DNA of 64,000 nt, taken from positions 124,001 to 188,000 of the forward strand of contig NZ_VRKQ01000010.1 in assembly GCF_008056315.1 (NCBI RefSeq). The letters are read 5' to 3'. Position numbers and translations under genes: made by a program. This document shows, one piece after another, positions 54,605 to 62,212 of the stretch (within the stretch, counting starts at the first letter, position 1; every line of letters begins with the position of its first letter). Under the pieces are notes generated by a model that saw only the letters and a list, made by a program, of their open reading frames with translations, did not search any database and was not told where the DNA came from. Source of the DNA: Seonamhaeicola maritimus (GTDB lineage Bacteria > Bacteroidota > Bacteroidia > Flavobacteriales > Flavobacteriaceae).

Positions 54605-55438
54605 GCTTTTTTCTTTATTCTCAAATTGGCTCAGTAGTTCATCTTCTTCGTCTGGTTTGTCGAATGCATCAGCTTCAGTTATGTGTCCGTCTTGGTCACT
54701 AATCCGAGTCAGTTTTTTCCCTTGTCTAAATACCAATTGAAGTCCGTGTTCTCGTTCCCATTCGCACTCACAGGTCAAATTGATATAAATGTCTTCATCT
54801 CTACGATGCCTCCTAGTTACGTAAATGTCTTGTGGATAAATGAAATTCCATATTTCACTTTTGTCTTTGATGTCCCAAAGTGGCTTGTCAGCTTCATCGT
54901 ATTCAACTGCATTTAAGAACTCCATACAATTTTGATAAGCAAGTTCACTAAGTTCTAGTCTGTCATTCGTTTGCTTTTCCAAGAATGATTTTAAAGCCTT
55001 GTCTGCTTCATTGATGAAATTTTGGTCACTTTCAGGAACCAAGTCCATAAATGTGATTTTCAATTTCTTATTATCAAAGAATCTAATTTCAATTGGCTCA
55101 CTTTCCCACCAATCATCGAATTGGTCGTTTTGGAATAGAGTTCCAATTATTTCACTAGAAATAAACTTCTTTTCGTTTGATTCCCATTCGCTCTCAAAAT
55201 CGGTCTTTGTGATTTCAAATTCACTAAATTCTTCCAAATCCAAATCTTGGTCGCCTAACATTCCGAATTCATCTTGGGTTTTTTCATTGCCATATTTGAG
55301 AACTATTCCGTTATCATATTTCTCAATCTGTCGTGATGGAAAACCTGAATCATTAGTTTCAATAAAAAATGTAGAAGTTCCCCAATCATCGTATTGGTCG
55401 CCCCTTGTTTCATTCCATTTTCTTTTGAAATATTTCAT
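54503..55438 (-). CDS. Cassette gene: DUF6881/DUF6985-like putative immunity protein
   Basis: A 311-residue soluble acidic protein. Residues 1-90 (KYFKRKWNETRGDQYDDWG...FFIETNDSGFPSRQIEKYDNG) resemble DUF6881; about 170-250 (WNFIYPQDIYVTRRHRRDEDIYINLTCECEWEREHG) resembles DUF6985. Both occur near toxin immunity genes; these family calls are by eye. The last 34 residues are encoded by the attC-like repeat R2 and end RSWWKRLWS, similar to the end of the next cassette protein. The stop codon lies only 20 bp from the IS110 element. Confidence 0.6.
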   Translation of the reverse strand: MKYFKRKWNETRGDQYDDWGTSTFFIETNDSGFPSRQIEKYDNGIVLKYGNEKTQDEFGMLGDQDLDLEEFSEFEITKTDFESEWESNEKKFISSEIIGTLFQNDQFDDWWESEPIEIRFFDNKKLKITFMDLVPESDQNFINEADKALKSFLEKQTNDRLELSELAYQNCMEFLNAVEYDEADKPLWDIKDKSEIWNFIYPQDIYVTRRHRRDEDIYINLTCECEWEREHGLQLVFRQGKKLTRISDQDGHITEADAFDKPDEEDELLSQFENKEKSQLPTMHKSNGGFSDKSNDRTNNKSRSWWKRLWS

Positions 55439-55458
55439 TCGTTATTCGTTTTCGGCTT

Positions 55459-55594
55459 GCTGCCAACGGTTTGGCTATGCGCAGTGGCGGGTTTATGACC
55501 ACATACTTTTCAGCTTAGACCAAAAGTTTGTTTTTGTTTCTAATTTATCTTTTTGCACTTCAGCCGCCATTGTCGTATAGGTATTGTTACCCAA
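55459..55594 (-). repeat. attC-like repeat R3
   Basis: TGCCAACGGTTTGGCTATGC...GCAGTGGCGG pairs with CCGCCATTGTCGTATAGG, ending GTTACCCAACG. The C-terminal codons of the 55493 gene, including its stop, lie inside the repeat at the same relative place as in R2. Confidence 0.85.
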
Positions 55595-56410
55595 CGTTAT
55601 TTTTAATCTTTCTTTAGTTTTTAACTCAAATCTCTTTTTCCATTCGTCAAGATTAAAGTTATATCTTTCTTGAAATGAAGATGTTTCCCAGTACATCATT
55701 AAAGCATAGTTTTGTTCCATTAACAAAGCTCTATTAACATCTCCAATATCATTGAGTCCAGCAATAATTTCGGTAATAATTAAATAATCTTCATTCTCTT
55801 TTTTGCCTCCAAAACTAAATTCAAGTTTTTCACGATTCTTAATCAAAGGGTGGCTTTTCAATTCCTCAACAGGATTTAAAGCCTTAATCATTCTTATAGC
55901 GTTTTGAGAAGGGAATTCAATCGCCCAGTTTGATAGAATTGAATTAATTATATTCTTTTGAAATTCTAATTCATTACCGATTCTTTTCTGTTGAGAAGCT
56001 AGTTTGAACCAATTTTCACTTAATTCTCCAAAACTATCGGTACTTTGCTTATAAAATTGAATAGCCTTTTCAGGATTATTTTGTTTCAATTGCTCATTTC
56101 CTTTGTTAAGGAAATTCAAGACAAATTTTTCATCATCAACTTCTTCTTCTCCCCAATCAAAATCATTTAATTTATACCACTCTAGAAATTTACCCAAGTT
56201 TGAAAACCTTGGTGCAATAATTCCTTCATCGTGAATCATTTCACAAATAATTGGTTCTTGATTTTCTTTTCCAAACTCCCAATAAAAACCAAAATAATCT
56301 CCATTTCCTAAACTTGCTTCATCAAATTGTAAAAATCCGTTAGGTGGATATACTCCAACCTCTATTTCTGAATTTATAGAAACTTCATCTATTTTTTCTG
56401 GTAATTTCAT
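55493..56410 (-). CDS. Cassette gene: SUKH/SMI1-KNR4-like protein with TPR-like helices
   Basis: A 305-residue soluble protein. Residues 1-90 (GFLQFDEASLGNGDYFGFYWEFGKENQEPIICEMIHDEGIIAPRFSNLGKFLEWY across that span) match the SUKH/SMI1-KNR4 fold, widespread among immunity proteins. Residues 100-150 look like a TPR unit (LNKGNEQLKQNNPEKAIQFYKQ), followed by helices. The last 34 residues come from repeat R3 and end NFWSKLKSMWS. The ATG is 15 bp from R4. A protective immunity role is inferred from fold and neighbours. Confidence 0.65.
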   Translation of the reverse strand: MKLPEKIDEVSINSEIEVGVYPPNGFLQFDEASLGNGDYFGFYWEFGKENQEPIICEMIHDEGIIAPRFSNLGKFLEWYKLNDFDWGEEEVDDEKFVLNFLNKGNEQLKQNNPEKAIQFYKQSTDSFGELSENWFKLASQQKRIGNELEFQKNIINSILSNWAIEFPSQNAIRMIKALNPVEELKSHPLIKNREKLEFSFGGKKENEDYLIITEIIAGLNDIGDVNRALLMEQNYALMMYWETSSFQERYNFNLDEWKKRFELKTKERLKITLGNNTYTTMAAEVQKDKLETKTNFWSKLKSMWS

Positions 56411-56424
56411 TTTTTTCTAATGTA

Positions 56425-56557
56425 TGCTAACGGTCTAGTGTATGATTTCGTTGCGTGGTTCAAGCAATAAAGTTAGCAAATAAATCACAGATAGAAAGTC
56501 CTCGCGGACTTTCTTAAGTAAGCTCTAACTAGCAATGAATTATACACATTGTTGCCA
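56425..56557 (-). repeat. attC-like repeat R4
   Basis: AACGGTCTAGTGTATGATTT...CGTTGCGTG pairs with AGCAATGAATTATACACATT, ending GTTGCCA. Inner hairpin GAAAGTCCTCGCGGACTTTC at 56494-56513, a compensated variant of the R1 and R8 hairpin. Confidence 0.85.
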
Positions 56558-56698
56558 TTAGTACTTTTTATTCCTAATTTGATTTCTCTTTTGTTTGATT
56601 GTTTCTCTTCTTGTTTTTGAAGTTGAAAATCGCAAAATTTTTGACAATTGTTCTAAAAAGCTTCTTGAAGCTTTCGAGGGTCTATATTTGGATTTCAT
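56558..56698 (-). CDS. 46-residue basic peptide, third gene of the sigma-factor cassette
   Basis: ATG at 56698 lies 3 bp after the stop of the membrane-protein gene, and the TAA at 56558 touches the attC-like repeat R4. The peptide begins MKSKYRPSKASRSFLEQL and is very basic (about 16 Lys/Arg, with KTRRETIKQKRNQIRNKKY at the end). Exact fit between gene stop and repeat argues that it is real. No family is recognised; nucleic-acid or membrane-surface binding is possible. Confidence 0.6.
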   Translation of the reverse strand: MKSKYRPSKASRSFLEQLSKILRFSTSKTRRETIKQKRNQIRNKKY

Positions 56699-56701
56699 AT
56701 G

Positions 56702-57289
56702 CTATTTTTCCAATTGATTTATTAATTCATTAATTCCAGATATCCTTGGAGTTATTTCTCTTTTTACTCTTTTTTTATTTAAGAAATATCCATAAATACC
56801 TATTCCGATGGTAGCCACATTAATAAGGGCAATCAAATGTATTGGAACTTTTTCCCAAACGCTGATAGTGAATAACAACATTATTGGGTAAACTGGTAAT
56901 ATTCCCCAATAGAAGTATGTTTTAAGGAATTTCTTTTGTGCTTGAAGATATTCCCTGTTTTTTTTGAGATAATTGAGATAATTATTTTCCAAGTCACTAG
57001 GCTGAAACTTTTTGACACCTCGATATTTTATTATTAAATAAACTGCACAAATAATCATTAAAGCCAATGCTATTTTTGTCAGAATGAATGGAATCTTGAA
57101 TAATAAAAAAGTAGATAATAAAACTCCAAATATGGCCAAAACCATTTCTGAAAGTTCTATATAGTTCCACCATTTGTCTAAACGCTTTAAACTCGATTGT
57201 AATTCTATCATTAATTTTGATTTCTCAAATTTTATACGCTCTTGATTACTGGAAGATTGCCAGATTTTAATTAATTCATCTTCTATCAT
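56702..57289 (-). CDS. Membrane protein co-encoded with the ECF sigma factor (candidate anti-sigma)
   Basis: A 195-residue protein with a cytoplasmic N-terminus (EDELIKIWQSSSNQERIKFEKSKLM), two helices near residues 45-90 and two near 122-166, and a basic tail. The ATG overlaps the sigma factor's stop (ATGA), so the pair is translated together. Small membrane proteins next to ECF sigma factors are often anti-sigma factors, and the N-terminal helix-rich region is the likely sigma-binding part. No zinc anti-sigma motif is present. Confidence 0.65.
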   Translation of the reverse strand: MIEDELIKIWQSSSNQERIKFEKSKLMIELQSSLKRLDKWWNYIELSEMVLAIFGVLLSTFLLFKIPFILTKIALALMIICAVYLIIKYRGVKKFQPSDLENNYLNYLKKNREYLQAQKKFLKTYFYWGILPVYPIMLLFTISVWEKVPIHLIALINVATIGIGIYGYFLNKKRVKREITPRISGINELINQLEK

Positions 57290-57789
57290 AATATTCCATT
57301 TATACAGTTAAATAATTTTGATTTAATCCGCTTGATTTTTACGGCTATGTGATTTTCAGATAACCCAAGTATGTCTGAAATTTCTCGGTATGCTATTCCC
57401 TCCAAGTACAAAGCAATTATTGCTTTGTCTCCATCATTCAATTTTTTCACACACTTTCTTAAAGCTATTATTTTTTCATCATTATTTTCATCATCTACTT
57501 TAGAGCTGATATTGATAATAGCTATGCTATCTAATCTTATAAATCGGTTTTGGTTTTTCGTGTATTTTGATTTGAAGCGAAGACAAACATTTAATGCTAT
57601 CCTAAACATCCAAGTACCAATAGATGAATTGCCTTTAAATGAACTCATCGACTTCCAGATTTGAACTAAAACCTCTTGAAATAGGTCTTTTGAGTCTTCA
57701 TTATTATCAGAATATATTGAACAAAGCCTATATAATTTATCTTGGTTTTCCTCAAGTTCGGATAGAAATAGGCTTTTTTGTTTTTCCAT
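57286..57789 (-). CDS. ECF-type RNA polymerase sigma factor
   Basis: A 167-residue sigma-70 family protein. Region 2 (residues 10-75) has LYRLCSIYSDNNEDSKDLFQEVLVQIWKS and STIGTWMFRIALN-type features (SSIGTWMFRIALNVCLRFK). Region 4 (110-160) has LNDGDKAIIALYLEGIAYREISDILGLSENHIAVKIKRIKSKL. It should direct RNA polymerase to its own promoters when released by its partner. The 108 bp between its start and R5 is the longest non-repeat gap inside the array and may carry its promoter. Confidence 0.9.
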   Translation of the reverse strand: MEKQKSLFLSELEENQDKLYRLCSIYSDNNEDSKDLFQEVLVQIWKSMSSFKGNSSIGTWMFRIALNVCLRFKSKYTKNQNRFIRLDSIAIINISSKVDDENNDEKIIALRKCVKKLNDGDKAIIALYLEGIAYREISDILGLSENHIAVKIKRIKSKLFNCINGIL

Positions 57790-57897
57790 TTTTAATACTT
57801 CCCTTTACTACTTTAGTTACCATAGTTCGAGAAATATGACAATTTAAAGAACATTTTTTTAAAAAGGATGAATTTTTACGGTTTGGTAGGTATTAAT

Positions 57898-58030
57898 GGC
57901 AACGGTTTTGTATAAGATTTGTGCGGCTTAAAATCGTAATATTTTCAGCCTTTTACAAATGTTTATTGGTTGTTTTGGTTTTCAATTTTTGTTTAAATGT
58001 AAGCATAAATTTTATACGGTGTTGTGCATA
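57898..58030 (-). repeat. attC-like repeat R5
   Basis: AACGGTTTTGTATAAGATTT...GTGCGG pairs with AAGCATAAATTTTATACGGT, ending GTTGTGCA. The central part is AT-rich and lacks the common GATTTTCC hairpin. Confidence 0.8.
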
Positions 58031-58034
58031 GTTT

Positions 58035-58538
58035 TTATTTCTCCGTTACAAATTTAAATGGTAAAAGGAATTTCACTTTAACTTTTTTATTTTTAGATAA
58101 TTCAGCAGGTTTCCAGTCAGGTAACTTAGAAATTACATCATAGCAAGATTTGTCAATATGATTTTTAAATCCTTCTATAATTTCAATATCAACAACCTTT
58201 CCTAATGTGTCAACAACAAATGTCGCTTTAACTTTTCCCTCAACTTTTTCAATAAATCCTTGTTTAAAAGAAAAGTTATTTTGAATAAATATTGTCAGAG
58301 AATCTAGTCCGCCTGGAAATTCAGGCATTTTCTTTAAACTTGCAAAATTTATTTGTTCGTCATTTTCGTCTAAAACTTGGTATTCCAAATTCAGAGCGTT
58401 TTTAGATTCCACTTTTTTAAATTCCGATTGAGTGTGTTCATTTTTAGATTCAGAAGATTTTTCCGTTTCTGTTTTTTCCGAATTTTTACAAGAAATCAGA
58501 AGTAAAATTGTCAATATAATTCCTATTATTTTATTCAA
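58035..58538 (-). CDS. Cassette gene: lipoprotein with TonB C-terminal domain
   Basis: A 167-residue lipoprotein that appears to start at TTG (58538), giving a signal MNKIIGIILTILLLISCKN. After a charged linker, residues 80-165 form a TonB_C-type domain: MPEFPGGLDSLTIFIQNNF, GKVKATFVVDTLGKVVDIEII and LPDWKPAELSKNKKVKVKFLLPFKF. It has no membrane-spanning energy-coupling helix, so it is not a classical TonB. Such short lipoproteins are common in Bacteroidota and their role is unclear. Stop is 4 bp from R5. Confidence 0.8.
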   Translation of the reverse strand: MNKIIGIILTILLLISCKNSEKTETEKSSESKNEHTQSEFKKVESKNALNLEYQVLDENDEQINFASLKKMPEFPGGLDSLTIFIQNNFSFKQGFIEKVEGKVKATFVVDTLGKVVDIEIIEGFKNHIDKSCYDVISKLPDWKPAELSKNKKVKVKFLLPFKFVTEK

Positions 58539-58558
58539 TTTGTGAGTTTTCTCAAATT

Positions 58559-58694
58559 ATGCACAACGGTCTAGTATAACCGTCAGTTACGGGTTTATAT
58601 GCGTTAATTTTCGGTTTATCACTGCCTTTAGCAATTCCGCGTGGATTCGGACGTAGTCGAATCCGCCGTAATTGCGGTTATACATTGTTGTGGT
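58559..58694 (-). repeat. attC-like repeat R6
   Basis: AACGGTCTAGTATAACCGTC and CGGTTATACATTGTTGTGG form the arms (GTATAACCG pairs with CGGTTATAC). The inner stem GGATTCGGACGTAGTCGAATCC (shown as GGATTCG and CGAATCC) lies near 58643-58664. Bounded by AAC and GTT. Confidence 0.82.
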
Positions 58695-58704
58695 GTCGTT
58701 TTTT

Positions 58705-59133
58705 TTATTCAGTCAGTTTGTTTTCAATTTTTCGGTTCTTTTTAGTCAATTCATTTGCAAATTCAAATTTATCTTTTGGGGAAATTATAATTAAGCCATA
58801 TTGTTCATAAGTCAGTTCAATTCTGTCTAAGGATGGAGCAGGAGATGAAATTAAATTCTCACTCTTTTTTATTGACCTGATTTTATTAATGTCAAATAAC
58901 TTGTTGTAAATAAATCCACATTTTACTTTCAATAGATTGTCCTTAGTAATGGTATATTCGGTTGAAAAGTTCAGGTAAAGGAAAAACCCGTAAACCAAAG
59001 CGAATATTCCACAAACTGAAACTATTACTTTTATGGGTTCGTTTTGATAAATCATAAATCCAATAATCGTTCCGAAAATTACTGTTAGAAACACTATTAT
59101 TTTATAACCAAATTTTGATTTGTAAGTTGCCAT
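58705..59133 (-). CDS. Cassette gene: YyaB-like bacterial PH-domain membrane protein
   Basis: A 142-residue protein. The ATG at 59133 (MATYKSKFGYKIIVFLTVIFG) is preferred; the longer frame from 59262 is a translation of repeat R7. Two membrane helices (about 10-55) are followed by a PH-like domain with the family signature LISSPAPSLDRIELTYEQYGLIIISPKDKFEFANEL. The domain faces the cytoplasm. Function unknown; the family is found in many Gram-positives and Bacteroidota. Confidence 0.8.
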   Translation of the reverse strand: MATYKSKFGYKIIVFLTVIFGTIIGFMIYQNEPIKVIVSVCGIFALVYGFFLYLNFSTEYTITKDNLLKVKCGFIYNKLFDINKIRSIKKSENLISSPAPSLDRIELTYEQYGLIIISPKDKFEFANELTKKNRKIENKLTE

Positions 59134-59178
59134 TTTATAATTCCTTTTGTTAAATATTTGTGCGATGTTCTTAAATGC

Positions 59179-59317
59179 ACCACAACGGTTACGTATAAGA
59201 ATAGTGCGTAGTTTGAGTGCGAGGATTTTCCGAAGGAAAATCGGATGCAAGCAAACAAGCACTAACTTTTGATTTAGGAATAAACTTACGCATTATTTTT
59301 ATACGATGTTAGGCAAC
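59179..59317 (-). repeat. attC-like repeat R7
   Basis: AACGGTTACGTATAAGAATA...GTGCG pairs with CGCATTATTTTTATACGATG, ending GTTAGGCAACG. Inner hairpin GATTTTCCGAAGGAAAATC at 59224-59242. The final TAA and last two codons of the 59309 gene lie in its end. Close to R12. Confidence 0.88.
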
Positions 59318-59764
59318 GTTTTTTTTATTCATTCGGTCAACCAAAAATCCAATTCCGATTGAACTTGGTATTGTTATCCAACCAAAGAATAATAAACTTC
59401 CTCCAGTCATTACAATTCCATAAATCAGCATTTGCCATATTTGAGCTGGTGGGTCTCCTAAAGAACCTGTACAATTTCCAGTAGTCCAATAGCAAATATT
59501 CATTCCGATATTTAGCAATATCCAACATAGATAATGTGAAACTGTTCCAGTTAAAAGTCCGATTAAAATCAGTTTTCCGTTTCTTTTTTCAGTCGATTTT
59601 TTAAAAATCAGTTTCCAAAAATGAAATCCGCATACAAAAGCTGAAATTGGAGCTCCAATTGCTAAAATCCAATATCCGTTTCCGATTGCAGAATACGCAA
59701 TATATATTCCTAGTATAAGTCCGACGATTGAATTTAATGTTCCGAATTTAATTGCGTTACTCAT
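59309..59764 (-). CDS. Cassette gene: four-span membrane protein of unknown function
   Basis: A 151-residue protein; ATG at 59764 (MSNAIKFGTLNSIVGLILG) is preferred over an in-frame TTG three codons upstream. About four hydrophobic segments (8-30, 33-52, 64-85, 108-135). No known family was recognised. A small Gly-rich loop, CYWTTGNCTGSLGDPPAQI, lies between helices 3 and 4. The last codons and stop overlap the edge of repeat R7, so the end of the gene is set by the recombination site. Confidence 0.65.
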   Translation of the reverse strand: MSNAIKFGTLNSIVGLILGIYIAYSAIGNGYWILAIGAPISAFVCGFHFWKLIFKKSTEKRNGKLILIGLLTGTVSHYLCWILLNIGMNICYWTTGNCTGSLGDPPAQIWQMLIYGIVMTGGSLLFFGWITIPSSIGIGFLVDRMNKKNVA

Positions 59765-59775
59765 TTTTTTCAATG

Positions 59776-59911
59776 TTGCCTAACGTGTTTGTATATGGTT
59801 TGTTGCGTGGTTTAGCACGTAATTTAGCAAATAAAAACCGAATAGAAAATCCGCGAGGATTTTCGTAAGTAGGCTAGAACTAGCAATAAATTATATACGG
59901 TGTTGGCAACT
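59776..59911 (-). repeat. attC-like repeat R8
   Basis: AACGTGTTTGTATATGGTTT...GTTGCGTGG pairs with AGCAATAAATTATATACGGT, ending GTTGGCAAC. Inner hairpin GAAAATCCGCGAGGATTTTC at 59845-59864. Very similar to R4. Confidence 0.88.
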
Positions 59912-59916
59912 GGCTT

Positions 59917-60747
59917 TTATTTCGTTTTTGGTTTATCTTTTAGCAGAATTAAACTTCTTGGTTCTCTTCTTTTTATAATATTAGGAATTCGTTCTTCTAC
60001 AAGTCCTTTTCTACCATCTTTTGGATTTTTTTCTCTGCCATTTTTGACATCAATTGTTGTCATTATATTGACGAACATTGTATTTTGTTCTTTTCCTGTT
60101 TCTTCTTCTAACTTCTTAATATCTTCTTCCGCTTTCTTTTTGTATCCATAATGGTCAAATGTTTCAAAACACTCATTTTGATATTTGCTTTTTAATTTTA
60201 AAAGAGATTGTTCTATTATTTTCATAACAGAATTTCCGAATTTTATGGATTCTTTTTTTGTCGGTATATATCCTTTATGTATAACTTTATTTCTAAAAGG
60301 AATTTCACTATTAGGATTTAATAATAATGGTTCTTCTCCGAATACTTGTAGGTAAAGCATTATATAAGCACCAAGTTGTCTTTCTGATTGACTTGAGATT
60401 TTTTTCCAAGATTTATCTATTAATTCGAAATCATTTTTCGATGTTCTTAATATGGTTTTGATAAAAAACTCAAAATACCTTTCCATTGCCGAAGTCAGCG
60501 AAGAAACTGATTCACGATAATATCCATCAACGATAGCATTAAGTCCATATTCGAATAGAATTTCAAAGTTGATATTATCAATAACTGTTTTTGCCTTATG
60601 ACCTTTTAAACAAGTGAATTCATAAATTCCGTTATTGTTGACTTGCTCAAATGGTGTTGGTATTGAAGTTCCGTCAAATGTTTTATCTTCTCCTTTTTCG
60701 ACTTGTTCAATAATGCAATCAAAGCAAGCTAAATCTAATAGCATCAT
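59917..60747 (-). CDS. Cassette gene: protein with HEPN-type RNxxxH motif and possible zinc finger
   Basis: A 276-residue soluble protein. Cys8 and Cys11 (CFDC) and Cys46...His50 (CLKGH) could form a small zinc site. The helical middle (residues 75-175) contains Arg152-Asn153-x3-His157 (FRNKVIHKG), the RNxxxH signature of HEPN ribonucleases, preceded by helix SSLTSAMERYFEFFIKTIL. The C-terminal third is Lys/Glu-rich and likely disordered. HEPN proteins often act in phage defence or RNA cleavage. No partner antitoxin is adjacent within the cassette. The family as a whole is not recognised. Confidence 0.6.
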   Translation of the reverse strand: MMLLDLACFDCIIEQVEKGEDKTFDGTSIPTPFEQVNNNGIYEFTCLKGHKAKTVIDNINFEILFEYGLNAIVDGYYRESVSSLTSAMERYFEFFIKTILRTSKNDFELIDKSWKKISSQSERQLGAYIMLYLQVFGEEPLLLNPNSEIPFRNKVIHKGYIPTKKESIKFGNSVMKIIEQSLLKLKSKYQNECFETFDHYGYKKKAEEDIKKLEEETGKEQNTMFVNIMTTIDVKNGREKNPKDGRKGLVEERIPNIIKRREPRSLILLKDKPKTK

Positions 60748-60774
60748 ATTTTATTCGTTCTGTTTTTCAGCTTG

Positions 60775-60910
60775 TTGCCAACGGTTACGTATATGAAATG
60801 TTGCGTGTTTGTGTGCGAGGATTTTCCGAAGGAAAATCAGAAGCTAGCAAACAAAGAAAGTCACGTTGGTTAAGCTAAAATTAGCAATTTTTTATATACA
60901 ATGTTAGCCA
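60775..60910 (-). repeat. attC-like repeat R9
   Basis: AACGGTTACGTATATGAAAT...GTTGCGTG pairs with TTAGCAATTTTTTATATACA, ending GTTAGCCAA. Inner hairpin GATTTTCCGAAGGAAAATC at 60820-60838. Confidence 0.88.
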
Positions 60911-60928
60911 AAGTATTTTTCTCTATTT

Positions 60929-61585
60929 TCAATAAAGTATCATATCCTCGTCTAAATAATCTTTTTTAAATTTTTCTTTGTTTATTTTTTCGTTATTATC
61001 AACTATATAATCTAGTTTTTTTGTCCAATCTTTAATTTTCCATTTTCCACTCTCTTTAGAAAAACTAAATTCAAGTTCGTTTTTCAACCAATCTTTATTT
61101 TTTGCTAATTCATGAATTTTGTAAAAACTTAATCTGTTTTCTTCATAATTAATTTTAGCTTCTAAAGTTCCAGATTCGGAATATTTTTCCCAAACTCCAA
61201 TTTTTTGAACTGAACCTATAGTATACCCTTTAAGTTTTATTTTTCCATTTTTATGAAAGTAATTCCAATATTGAATTTTAGTATTTTCATTAACTATGTA
61301 TCTGATTATAGACTTGCCATTTTTGTAATCTAAAAAATTTATATAATAGCCATTTATACTTACTGTTAGTTCTTTTCTATCATAAACAGTTTTTGTTTTA
61401 TCTGTAGGGATTTTAATTTTTTCATATTTTTCTTTATCAAATAAATTCTCAATAAATGAATTCATTGGGTATTCTTGTAACCAATCTATTTTGATTAAGC
61501 TTGAAGAGGTAGTCTTTTGACTACAACTTTTAAAAAAAGAAGATATACTTAAGATAATAAGTAAATAGATTTTTTTCATTTTCAT
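60929..61585 (-). CDS. Cassette gene: lipoprotein with MORN-like repeat
   Basis: A 218-residue protein. The ATG at 61585 (MKMKKIYLLIILSISSFFKSC) gives a lipoprotein signal with Cys21; longer in-frame starts are translations of repeat R10. The middle part has YWNYFHKNGKIKLKGYTIG and GVWEKYSESGTLEAKINYEE, the MORN_2-type pattern of a toxin-antitoxin YwqK-like or membrane-surface repeat. The C-terminal third is Lys-rich without known domain. It stays outside the cytoplasm. Function unknown. Confidence 0.65.
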   Translation of the reverse strand: MKMKKIYLLIILSISSFFKSCSQKTTSSSLIKIDWLQEYPMNSFIENLFDKEKYEKIKIPTDKTKTVYDRKELTVSINGYYINFLDYKNGKSIIRYIVNENTKIQYWNYFHKNGKIKLKGYTIGSVQKIGVWEKYSESGTLEAKINYEENRLSFYKIHELAKNKDWLKNELEFSFSKESGKWKIKDWTKKLDYIVDNNEKINKEKFKKDYLDEDMILY

Positions 61586-61589
61586 ATTT

Positions 61590-61727
61590 TGGCTAACGGT
61601 TGGGCTATGATTCCATTGCGATGAAATTCGGTAGAATTTCGCAGTAGGAATCAATAGCTTTATTTCTTACATAAATTTACGAATAAGTACGTTCATAGCA
61701 ATGGATTATAGCCGATGTTAGCTAACG
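61590..61727 (-). repeat. attC-like repeat R10
   Basis: GGCTAACGGTTGGGCTATGA (then TTCCATTGCG) pairs with AGCAATGGATTATAGCCGAT, ending GTTAGCTAACG. GCTAAC...GTTAGC is a perfect outer inverted repeat. Inner hairpin GAAATTCGGTAGAATTTC at 61623-61640. Confidence 0.88.
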
Positions 61728-61746
61728 TTTTTTAATTCAAAATAAT

Positions 61747-62061
61747 TTATTCGGATATGAGATATGGCCAAATAGGGAAAAAGACCAGAATTAAAAGTAA
61801 AATGGAGAGGATAATACCAATTATTCCGATTTTTTTTTCGATTCTGTAGGACTTAATTCCTAGGGCCAATCCAAACAATGAAATTCCAATAGCAATACTT
61901 CTATTAATCCAATTTGTCATAACAACACTAGGTGTCACACCGCCTTCAGCTTCAAATTTTGAAGCAAATTCCATATAATTCTGGGAGAACTCGTAATTAA
62001 TCCAAACTATAAGACAAATTCCAGTTATTGCTAGAATTATTGATGCAATTCCGTATTTCAT
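61747..62061 (-). CDS. Cassette gene: 104-residue membrane protein
   Basis: Three hydrophobic segments: residues 5-24 (IASIILAITGICLIVWI), 53-70 (SIAIGISLFGLALGI) and 77-100 (IGIIGIILSILLLILVFF). A polar loop with EFASKFEAEGGVTPSVVMTNW lies between the first two. No family is recognised. Its start is 10 bp from repeat R11 and its stop 20 bp from R10. There is no room for a promoter of its own. Confidence 0.6.
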   Translation of the reverse strand: MKYGIASIILAITGICLIVWINYEFSQNYMEFASKFEAEGGVTPSVVMTNWINRSIAIGISLFGLALGIKSYRIEKKIGIIGIILSILLLILVFFPIWPYLISE

Positions 62062-62070
62062 TTTTAATGT

Positions 62071-62208
62071 TTGCTAACGTGTTTGTATATGGAAAGTTGC
62101 GGGTTTACGTGCAAGGATTTTCCGAAGGAAAATCAGACGTAGCAAAACAGCAACGACCTTTGGTTAAGCACTAAAATAGCAATTATTTTTATACGGTGTT
62201 ACCACACG
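62071..62208 (-). repeat. attC-like repeat R11
   Basis: GCTAACGTGTTTGTATATGG...AAAGTTGCGGG pairs with TAGCAATTATTTTTATACGG, ending GTTACCACACG. Inner hairpin GATTTTCCGAAGGAAAATC at 62116-62134. Confidence 0.88.
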
Positions 62209-62212
62209 TTTT

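Noticed and set aside
59134-59262. N-terminal extension MLVCLHPIFLRK of the 58705 gene, similar to MLICLRPIFLRK at 62213
   Set aside because: Both stretches are translations of attC-like repeats R7 and R12 in the same frame. A good internal start exists for each gene, so this is shared repeat DNA and not a conserved protein domain.
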